Origin: an uncultured Comamonadaceae bacterium
GTDB taxonomy: Bacteria; Pseudomonadota; Gammaproteobacteria; Burkholderiales; Burkholderiaceae
Assembly: GCA_946482595.1 (NCBI GenBank)
Contig: CAMLSD010000011.1
Location: 1 to 64,000 of the forward strand
Length of the DNA: 64,000 bases
Reading direction: 5' to 3'
The first letter of the stretch is position 1, and the number at the start of each line of letters is the position of its first letter. The position numbers and the translations under genes were made by a program. Below the pieces are notes generated by a model. That model did no database searches and was not told the DNA's origin. It saw only the letters and a program-made list of their open reading frames with translations. Below, piece by piece: positions 1 through 7,400 of this stretch.

Positions 1-1165
1 TCTCTTCCTGGATGATGAGCTGCGTGTTGCGCGCAATGCGGGCACTGAACTCGGTGGGCAGTGCAATGGCTTCGTCGAAGCTGTTGGTGTGCAGGCTCTG
101 CGTGCCGCCGAACACCGCCGCCATCGCCTCGATGGTGGTGCGCACGATGTTGTTGTACGGGTCCTGTTCGGTCAGGCTCCAGCCGCTGGTCTGGCAATGG
201 GTGCGCAGCATCAGGCTCTTGGGGTTCTTCGCACCGAAGCCCTGCATGATGCGGCACCACAGCAGGCGGGCCGCACGCATCTTCGCGATCTCGAGATAGA
301 AGTTCATCCCGATCGCCCAGAAGAACGACAGCCGCCCGGCAAAGGCGTCGACGTCCAGGCCCTTGGCCAGTGCCGTCTTGACGTACTCCTTGCCGTCGGC
401 CAGCGTGAAGGCCAGCTCCAGCGCCTGGTTCGCGCCGGCCTCCTGCATGTGGTAGCCGGAGATGCTGATCGAGTTGAAGCGCGGCATCTGCTGCGCGGTG
501 TACTCGATGATGTCGCCGATCACCCGCATGCTCGGCTCGGGCGGGAAGATGTAGGTGTTGCGGACCATGAACTCCTTGAGGATGTCGTTCTGGATGGTCC
601 CGCTGAGCTGGTCCTGCGCCACGCCCTGCTCTTCGGCGGCCACCACGTAGCCGGCCAGCACCGGCAGCACCGCGCCGTTCATCGTCATCGACACCGAGAC
701 CTGGTCGAGCGGAATGCCGTCGAACAGGATCTTCATGTCCTCGACCGAATCGATCGCGACACCGGCCTTGCCGACGTCACCGGTCACGCGCGGGTGGTCG
801 CTGTCGTAGCCGCGATGGGTGGCCAGGTCGAAGGCCACGCTCACGCCCTGGGCGCCGGCGGCCAGGGCCTTGCGATAGAAGGCGTTGGACTCCTCGGCCG
901 TGGAAAAACCGGCGTACTGGCGGATCGTCCAGGGGCGCACCGCATACATCGTGGCCTGCGGGCCGCGCACGAAAGGCGCAAAACCGGGCAGGGTGTCGGC
1001 GTGCGGCAGGCCGTGCAGGTCGGCCGCGGTGTAGAGCGGCTTGACCGTCAGGCCTTCGGGCGTGATCCAGTTCAGCGCGTCGAGGTTGCCGCCCGGTGCG
1101 GACCTGGCCGCAGCCTTGCGCCATGCGTCGAGGGCATCACTGCCCGAAGAGGTGTCTTGTGCCAT
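1..1165 (-). CDS. scpA: Methylmalonyl-CoA mutase, large (catalytic) subunit, partial
   Basis: Interconverts succinyl-CoA and (R)-methylmalonyl-CoA with adenosylcobalamin, in cytosolic propionate/branched-chain metabolism. The first 388 residues are visible; the gene runs off the left edge, so the rest of the barrel and the C-terminal B12-binding domain are outside the window. Family signatures are present: [18 protein letters not shown] (about 77-94), [18 protein letters not shown] (about 110-127) and [12 protein letters not shown] (about 233-244), with His239 at the position of the catalytic His. The substrate-channel strand [17 protein letters not shown] and the [20 protein letters not shown] block also match. 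The ATG at 1163-1165 gives a normal N-terminus for the family. The gene is divergent from the acyl-CoA regulator and probably controlled by it. It could supply methylmalonyl-CoA to the polyketide array, but that link is inferred. Confidence 0.95.
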   Translation of the reverse strand, partial: MAQDTSSGSDALDAWRKAAARSAPGGNLDALNWITPEGLTVKPLYTAADLHGLPHADTLPGFAPFVRGPQATMYAVRPWTIRQYAGFSTAEESNAFYRKALAAGAQGVSVAFDLATHRGYDSDHPRVTGDVGKAGVAIDSVEDMKILFDGIPLDQVSVSMTMNGAVLPVLAGYVVAAEEQGVAQDQLSGTIQNDILKEFMVRNTYIFPPEPSMRVIGDIIEYTAQQMPRFNSISISGYHMQEAGANQALELAFTLADGKEYVKTALAKGLDVDAFAGRLSFFWAIGMNFYLEIAKMRAARLLWCRIMQGFGAKNPKSLMLRTHCQTSGWSLTEQDPYNNIVRTTIEAMAAVFGGTQSLHTNSFDEAIALPTEFSARIARNTQLIIQEE

Positions 1166-1214
1166 GTGCTCGGTTCCGCTGCAAGGCGGCCCGCAGGCCG
1201 CCACCGTTGGTGGA

Positions 1215-1230
1215 TTCGCAATCCTCGCAA
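1215..1230 (-). promoter_or_regulatory. Candidate operator pair on the mutase side
   Basis: Read on the minus strand there are two tandem half-sites, TTGCGAG and TTGCGAA, with a 9-bp repeat period, about 50-65 bp upstream of the mutase start. They have the same core and spacing as the pair at 1289-1305 but the opposite orientation. RamB/PrpR-family regulators are known to bind TTTGCAAA-like sequences, so these are probably sites for the adjacent regulator (inference). Confidence 0.55.
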
Positions 1231-1288
1231 CATCACAGCCTTTACACAACCACTAACAAAGCGAACAATTGCAAAGTCGGTGTGTGAA

Positions 1289-1305
1289 TTTGCGAAGTTT
1301 GCGAA
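1289..1305 (+). promoter_or_regulatory. Candidate operator pair on the regulator side
   Basis: Two exact copies of TTTGCGAA lie at 1289-1296 and 1298-1305, a 9-bp period, about 50 bp upstream of the regulator start. The pattern resembles the RamB/PrpR recognition sequence and would allow autoregulation. Confidence 0.6.
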
Positions 1306-1352
1306 TTTTCTGCACCGTTCCTGAACTGCAGGCGTCATCATCCCACCCCAGC

Positions 1353-2819
1353 ATGCACAAGACCTTCATGGGCGTGCGCCTCAAGGCGCTGCGCGAACAC
1401 CGCGGGCTCACCCAGGCAGCACTGGCCGAAGCGCTGAAGCTGTCGCCGAGCTACCTGAACCAGATCGAGAACAACCAGCGCCCGCTGACGGTGCCGGTGC
1501 TGCTGCGCCTGCAGGCGGCCTTCGGGGTGGACCTGCAGCTGTTCTCCGAGGACGAGGAGGCCCGCCTGATCTCGGAGCTGCGCGAGATCACCGCCGATGC
1601 GGCCGGGCCCGATGCGGTGCCGCTGGCCGAGGTGCGGGCGGTGGCTCAGCAGACCCCCGCCATGGCCAGGGCTTTGCTGAATTTGCACCGCCGCTACCGG
1701 GCGGCCGAGGACCGCCTGAACTCGCTGGCCGCCGGCGCCGATGGCGATCGTTTTGCCGAGGACGTGGCCGCGCCGGTGCAACCCTATGAAGAGGTGCGCG
1801 AGTTCTTCTATGCGCGCCACAACCACATGGCCGTGCTCGACGAGCGCGCCGAGGAGCTGTTCGAGCGCCTGGGCAGCGAGGCCCGCCAGGCCCATGCCGA
1901 AGGCGGCGAAGGCAACCTCGCGCCGATGCTGGAGCAATACCTGCTGCGCCAGCATGGCATCCGCACCCGTCGCCAGGCCGATGCGGGCCTGGACCCGGCC
2001 CTGCGCAGCTACGACCCGGCCAGCCGCGTGCTGACCCTGTCACAGTCGCTCGACCCGGGGCAGCGCGCCTTCCAGATCGGCATCCAGCTCGCCTTCCTGG
2101 AAATGGGCGAGCTGATCGACTCGTTCGCGCGGGCCGATGCCTTCTCGACCAGCGAGGCGCGGGCGCTGGCGCGCATCGGTTTTGCCAATCACTTTGCCGG
2201 CGCGCTGCTGCTGCCGTGCCGGCGCTTCCAGGCTGCCGCCGAGGAGCTGCGCTACGACATCGACCTGCTGGCCCAGCGCTTTGGCGTGAGCTTCGAGACG
2301 GTGTGCCACCGGCTGTCGACGATGCAGCGCCTGGACGCCCGCACCATTCCGTTCTTTTTCGTGCGGGTGGACCGTGCGGGCAATGTCTCCAAGCGCCAGT
2401 CGTCGGCCGATTTCCACTTCTCGCGCACCGGCGGCACCTGCCCGCTGTGGAACGTGTACGAGGCCTTCAGCCAGCCCGACCGGGTGATCACCCAGCTCTC
2501 GCGCATGCCCGACGGGCGCACCTACCTGTGGGTGGCACGCACGGTCACGCACCAGCGTGGCGGCCACGGCGCGCCGCGCCGCAGTTTTGCGGTGGCGCTG
2601 GGGTGTGACGTCAAGCATGCGGAGCGCCTGGTCTATGCCAAGGGCCTGGACCTGAGCGATCCCGAGGCGGCCACACCCATCGGCGCGGGCTGCAAGGTGT
2701 GCGACCGCGAGCATTGCGCCCAGCGTGCCTTCCCGGCGCTGGGACGGCGCCTGGGCATCAACGAGAACGTGCGCCGGTTTGCACCCTACGCCGACGCCGG
2801 CATCGACCGCCGCGGCTGA
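1353..2819 (+). CDS. XRE-family short-chain fatty acyl-CoA regulator (PrpR/RamB type)
   Basis: A 488-residue regulator with three parts: an N-terminal Cro/CI helix-turn-helix (about 10-62), a central IrrE/ImmA-like domain (about 190-322) and a C-terminal DUF2083-type domain. The HExxH metalloprotease motif of the IrrE fold is not kept; the aligned stretch reads FQIGIQLAF, so peptidase activity is unlikely. The C-terminal domain has Cys363 (CPLWN) and Cys447, Cys450 and Cys455 (CKVCDREHC), a pattern typical of this family and compatible with a metal or Fe-S site. The start at 1353 matches the family N-terminus (MHKTFMGVRL); an upstream in-frame ATG at 1269 would put coding sequence over the operator repeats, and ATG 1368 is also possible. 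Family members sense acyl-CoAs and control propionate/methylmalonyl or glyoxylate genes. The divergent mutase fits that role. Confidence 0.9.
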   Translation: MHKTFMGVRLKALREHRGLTQAALAEALKLSPSYLNQIENNQRPLTVPVLLRLQAAFGVDLQLFSEDEEARLISELREITADAAGPDAVPLAEVRAVAQQTPAMARALLNLHRRYRAAEDRLNSLAAGADGDRFAEDVAAPVQPYEEVREFFYARHNHMAVLDERAEELFERLGSEARQAHAEGGEGNLAPMLEQYLLRQHGIRTRRQADAGLDPALRSYDPASRVLTLSQSLDPGQRAFQIGIQLAFLEMGELIDSFARADAFSTSEARALARIGFANHFAGALLLPCRRFQAAAEELRYDIDLLAQRFGVSFETVCHRLSTMQRLDARTIPFFFVRVDRAGNVSKRQSSADFHFSRTGGTCPLWNVYEAFSQPDRVITQLSRMPDGRTYLWVARTVTHQRGGHGAPRRSFAVALGCDVKHAERLVYAKGLDLSDPEAATPIGAGCKVCDREHCAQRAFPALGRRLGINENVRRFAPYADAGIDRRG

Positions 2820-2820
2820 G

Positions 2821-2840
2821 CTGCCCGCTTGGCGGTTCAG
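2821..2840. terminator. Weak hairpin between convergent genes
   Basis: Only 17 bp separate the regulator stop codon from the last codon of the convergent hydrolase. CTG..CCGC / GCGG..CAG can pair around a TTG loop with an internal bulge, but there is no T-run. It may be a weak bidirectional terminator. Confidence 0.25.
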
Positions 2841-3730
2841 CGCACCACAAAGGTGGTGCCGCAGGCCCAGTCCACGATCTCGCTGATCACCCGCTCGCGG
2901 CAGGCCGGTGCGGCAAAGGTGTGGTCGGCCTCGGCATGGAAGGCCAGCCGCAGCTGCGCGCCGAACGGCACCTCGGGAAAGGCGTCCAGGATCTGCTCGC
3001 GGTAGTTGTGCTGGCGCGGCAGGTCGGGCGTGAAGACGCTGAAGAACTGCACGCCGGACAGCACCGCCTGCCGGTAGGCCCCCTCCAGATAGGCAAAGGC
3101 TTCTTCACGGGTGGGGGGCCGGCGGGTGCCGTCCGGTTCGGCCACCGGCCGCGGCGCGGTGCGCTGCAGCCGCCGCTGCACGGCCTGCCGCACGCTGCGC
3201 CACACGTGATAGCGCCCGCTCAGCATGCGCCACCACAGGCGCGGCCGCAGGGCCCGCCGGCCGTAGAGATTCAGCCAGTAGCGGCGCGTGTGCGGGATGG
3301 TCGGGTCGAGCTGCACGATGCCCACGACGCGCGGGTCGCCGGGGGCATAGACCACCGCATGGTCGGCGCCCGAGCACAGGCCCATCAGGATGAAGCGGGT
3401 GGCCCCACGCGAGGCCTGCAGTGTGTCGAGCACCTCGCGGATGTCGGCCAGCACCGCCTCGATGGGGCTGAGCCCGTCGTTGCGGGGTTCGCTGTCGCCG
3501 ATGCCGGACAGGTCGAAACGCACCACGGTGAACCCGGCCTGGGCAAGCCGGCGGGCCAGGCTCACGTTCATGCGGTTCGCGCCGACACGGTGGATGATGC
3601 CGGAGTTCAGCATCACCACGGTCGGCCGCTCGGCCGGCGACGGGTTCGTGGCGGCGGGCTGGGTGATCACACCGACCAGCGCCTTGCGCTCGCCCAGCAG
3701 CAGCGTCTGTTCGCGCGGTGCCACCGTCAT
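2837..3730 (-). CDS. Alpha/beta-hydrolase fold protein (exosortase-A hydrolase 1 type), Cys at nucleophile site
   Basis: A 297-residue alpha/beta hydrolase and the last gene of the array. The fold markers are an oxyanion-loop segment NSGIIHRVG (about 42-50), the strand VVRFDLSGIGDSE, a nucleophile elbow GLCSG (117-121) and a terminal ADHTF with His270. The elbow places Cys119, not Ser, at the nucleophile position, as I recall for the exosortase-A-associated hydrolase 1 family. The ATG at 3730 overlaps the upstream stop as ATGA, so it is preferred over the in-frame ATG at 3742. Because the assembly line lacks a built-in thioesterase, this protein and its partner are candidates for offloading or trimming the product (inference). 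The substrate is unknown. Confidence 0.75.
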   Translation of the reverse strand: MTVAPREQTLLLGERKALVGVITQPAATNPSPAERPTVVMLNSGIIHRVGANRMNVSLARRLAQAGFTVVRFDLSGIGDSEPRNDGLSPIEAVLADIREVLDTLQASRGATRFILMGLCSGADHAVVYAPGDPRVVGIVQLDPTIPHTRRYWLNLYGRRALRPRLWWRMLSGRYHVWRSVRQAVQRRLQRTAPRPVAEPDGTRRPPTREEAFAYLEGAYRQAVLSGVQFFSVFTPDLPRQHNYREQILDAFPEVPFGAQLRLAFHAEADHTFAAPACRERVISEIVDWACGTTFVVR

Positions 3731-4491
3731 GACCCCACCCATTGCGCCACGCGCTGCAGCAGCGGCGCCGGGACGGCACCGGCGCCGAGGTCACGGTCCT
3801 CCAGCCAGGCCGGCGGGCTGGCCACATGCTCCTGCGTCAACTGGCCGTGCGCCTGGAAGGCCTGGTCCCAGGCGGCAGGGAGCTGGGGCGGCGCGGACCA
3901 CATCACCAGGCTGCGTGCCGGCCAGTGGGTCACACCGGGCAGCAGCTCGAGGCCGGCGATCTGCGCGGCCATCGTCGGCGTGAGCCAGAAGCCGTCGACG
4001 CAGTAGCCCTCGGCCGGCGGCTGCGCCACCCCGCGCGGGCCGAAGTGGCGCCAGAGTTCGTCGAGATACGCCGGCCCGTCGAGGACCGGGTCCCACAGCG
4101 CCAGCGCATCAACCTCGCGCCGGCGTCGCGCGGCCACCCTGGCCGCCAGCGTGGCGCCCAGACGCAGCCCCACCAGGGCCACCTTGCGTGCGCCGGCCAT
4201 GTCGAGCAGTTCGTCCAGCGCCTGCTCGATGTCGGCCTCCCAGCCGGGCAGATCGGCCTCGTCGAACTCGCCCGCGGAGTCACCGGTACCGAAGTAGTCG
4301 AAGCGCAGCACATGCCAGCCCTGCGCGGCCAGCTGCCGGCCCAGCAGGCGCATCGAGCGGTGCGAGCGCAGGTACTCCTGCCCCCAGGGGGCACACAGCA
4401 AGGCGGCGCGGGTGCTGGCCGCCCCCGAATGGGCCGGGGTGTAGAGCCCGAACAGCCGCCGCGCGCCGCTGCCGAAGTGGAAGGGTGTCAT
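3727..4491 (-). CDS. Alpha/beta-hydrolase fold protein (exosortase-A hydrolase 2 type), Arg at nucleophile site
   Basis: A 254-residue hydrolase-fold protein coupled by ATGA overlaps to the NRPS upstream and the second hydrolase downstream. It has the typical N-terminal half: the loop CAPWGQEYLRSHR (about 33-45), then VLRFDYFGTGDS (about 61-72), then the elbow GLRLG (108-112). The elbow has Arg110 where Ser, Cys or Asp should act as nucleophile. The same GLRxG form is familiar from exosortase-A-associated hydrolase 2 proteins, so this is probably a family trait and not damage. Classical Ser-hydrolase chemistry is unlikely. It may act as a partner of the downstream hydrolase or as a non-covalent acyl-binding protein (inference). 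Confidence 0.7.
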   Translation of the reverse strand: MTPFHFGSGARRLFGLYTPAHSGAASTRAALLCAPWGQEYLRSHRSMRLLGRQLAAQGWHVLRFDYFGTGDSAGEFDEADLPGWEADIEQALDELLDMAGARKVALVGLRLGATLAARVAARRRREVDALALWDPVLDGPAYLDELWRHFGPRGVAQPPAEGYCVDGFWLTPTMAAQIAGLELLPGVTHWPARSLVMWSAPPQLPAAWDQAFQAHGQLTQEHVASPPAWLEDRDLGAGAVPAPLLQRVAQWVGS

Positions 4492-7400
4492 GGCGATGCC
4501 ACCCCCGCCGGGTCGGGCGTGCGCTCGGCCAGTACCCGTGCGCCGGTGGCCGCCACCTCACGCAGCGTCTGGAAGAACAGCGTGCGCGGGTCCATGCGCC
4601 AGCCGAGCTCACGTTCGACGGTGGCCACCACCCGCAGCGACAGCAGCGAATGCCCGCCGAGCTCGAAGAAGTTGTCGCCCGCACCGACCCGCTCGACCTG
4701 CAGGATGCCGCGCCAGATCTCGGCCAGTCGCTGCTCCAGCCCCGGCGCCGGCGCCTCGTGCTCGCGGCGCACGGCGCCTGCACCCTTGAACGGGTCGGGC
4801 AAGGCCAGCCGGTCGACCTTGCCGTTGGGCGTGAGCGGCACCTGGTCGAGCGTCACCACGACCGACGGCACCATGTAGTCGGGCAGGTCACGGCGCAGGT
4901 GGCGACGCACCTCGCTGGCGGTGAGGTCGCCGCCGGGCTGGAACAGCACATAGGCCACCAGCCGCAGGTCGCCGGGCGCGGCCTCGCGCGCCACGACGAC
5001 CGCCTGCTGGACCTGCTCGTGGGCCTGCAGCGCCACCTCGATCTCGCCCAGCTCGATGCGGAAACCGCGCACCTTGACCTGGTGGTCGAGCCGGCCCAGG
5101 TGTTCGAGGCGACCGTCGTGGCGCCAGCGCCCGAGGTCACCGGTGCGGTAGAGCCGGCCGCCGCCCGAGGGGGCGAACGGATCGGGCACGAAACGTTCGG
5201 CCGTGAGTTCGGGGCGGCGGTGGTAACCCAGCGCCACACCGGCACCACCGATCCACAGTTCACCGGGCAGACCGGCCGGCAGCGGCTGGCCGTGGCGGTC
5301 GAGCACATGCACCTGGGTGTTGGCGATCGGCCGGCCGATGGACACCGGCCCGGTCCCGGGCAGCACCCGCTCGGTGGTCGACCAGACGGTGGTCTCGGTG
5401 GGGCCGTAGAGGTTCCAGAGTTCGCTCACCCGCTCCAGCAGCGCGTCAGCCAGGTCGCGGGGCAGGCCTTCCCCCCCGCACAGGGCCTTGAAGCCGCTGG
5501 TGGGCCGCCAGTCGGCCTCGATCAGCAGCCGCCAGGTGGCCGGGGTGGCCTGCAGCACCGTGGCGCCGGTCTCGGCCAGGCGCTGCGCCAGGGCCGGGCC
5601 GTCGACGGCCGTCTCGCGCGGGATGATGTCCACCCGGGCCCCCACCACCAGCGGCAGGTACAGCTCGAGGGCGGCGATGTCGAAGGAGATCGTCGTCACC
5701 GCGGCCAGCACGTCGCCGGCCTGCAGCCCCGGCTCACGCGCCATCGAGGCCAGGAAGTTCGCCAGTGCACCGTGCGGCACCGCCACACCCTTGGGCTTGC
5801 CGGTCGACCCCGAGGTGTAGATCACGTAGGCGGGGTCCTGGGGTGTCGGCGGCGCGGGCACGGTGGTGTCGCCCGCAGCATCGGCCGCAGCGGGCGGCAG
5901 CGGCTGCGCCAGGTCGACCACCTGCACACCGGCCGGCAGCTCGACGCCCTGTGCGGTGTCGCCCCAGGTGAGCAGCACCGCAGCGCCGCTGTCGGCCAGC
6001 ATGTACGACAGCCGATCCTCCGGGAACCCCGGGTCCAGCGGCACATAGGCGCCGCCGGACTGCTGCACGGCCAGCAGGGCCACCAGCATGTCGAGCGAGC
6101 GCGGCAGGCACACGCCCACGAGCACGCCCGGGGCCACCCCCAGTGCGCGCAGGTGCTGGGCCAGGGCGGTGACCCGCGCATCGAGCTGACCCAGGCTCAG
6201 GTGGTCCGCGCCACAGGTGGCCACCCGCCGATCGGGCTCCAGGCGCGCTTGCGCCTGGAGCTGCCGAAGGGCCAGCCCCGGCGGCGGCAGCGGGGCCTCG
6301 GTGCGGTTCCAGGTGTCGAGCTGCGCACGCTGGGGCGCCGACAGCACCGGCAGCGCCGCCACCGGCACGGCCGGGTCCGCCGCCACGGCCTGCAGCACCT
6401 CGAGGTAGCTGTCGGTGAGCTGCGCCACCGTGGCGTGATCGAACAGCTGGGCGCTGTATTCGATCATCAGCCGCCCGCCGTCACGCGGGCTCAGCGCCAC
6501 GCTCAGCTCGAACTGCGCCGCGCCCCGGTGCAGGGACACCGGCTCCCACAGCAGCTCGTCGATCTGCACGGTGCGCAAGGGCGCGTTCTGCACGTTGAAC
6601 AGCACCTGCACCAGTGGGGCACGCTGCGCGTCGCGCTGGCGCACCAGTGCCTCGACAAGCTTCTCGAACGGCATGTCCTGGTGGGCGTAGGCGTCCAGCG
6701 CCACACCGCGCACGCGGCGCAGCAGCTCGGTGAAACCGTTCACCCCGCCCAGCCCCACCCGCATCACCAGCGTGTTGACGAAGGTGCCCACCAGCCCTTC
6801 GGTGTCGGCCTGGGTGCGGTTGGCGATCGGCACGCCCACGGCCAGGTCGTCCTGCCCGTTGACCCGGTGCAGCAGCGCCACAAAGGCGGCAAAGCTCGTC
6901 ATGAACAAGGTGGCGCCTTCGCGCCGGCCCAGGGCCTCCAGGCGCGGCAGCAGGCCCTCGGGCAGCGCGATCTCATGCCGGCCGCCGACAAAGCTGGGGG
7001 CGTCGGGGAAGGGCCGGTCGAAGGGCAGCGACAGTGGCGCCAGGCCGTCGAGCTGCTCGCGCCAGTAGGCCATCTGGCGCTCCAGCACCTCGCCCTGCAG
7101 CCAGTCACGCTGCCAGCGGGCGTAGTCGCGGTAACGGATGGGCAGTGGCGGCCGGGCGCTGCTGTGGCCGGCCCGCCGTGCCGCATAGGCGTGGCCGACT
7201 TCGGCCGCCATCACCGAAAACGACCAGTGGTCACCGGCAATGTGGTGCAGCACGATGGCAAGCAGGTGGTCCTCCCCGGACAGGCGCCACAACCCCAGCC
7301 GCAGCACCGGCCCGTGCGCCAGGTCGAAGGGCTGGCGGGCCAGGGACCGGGCCTGGTCGAGGGCCTGGTCCACGGCCGCCTCGCCCTGCCCGGTCAGGTC

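Larger units (their letters stand above)
1166..1352. promoter_or_regulatory. Divergent control region between mutase and regulator genes
   Basis: This 187-bp gap between the two divergent start codons is clearly richer in A+T (about 1210-1310) than its surroundings, as expected for back-to-back promoters. It holds two pairs of TTGCGAA-like sites, listed separately, plus a lone ATTGCAAA at 1268-1275 between them. I cannot assign -35/-10 boxes with confidence. Confidence 0.7.

Noticed and set aside
89..1324. A 411-codon plus-strand frame over the mutase
   Set aside because: The minus strand encodes clear methylmalonyl-CoA mutase motifs without interruption; the plus-strand translation has no recognisable features.
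1269..1352. Upstream ATG adding 28 residues to the regulator
   Set aside because: The extension would overlap the tandem operator sites and has no resemblance to the family N-terminus; ATG 1353 gives the normal start.
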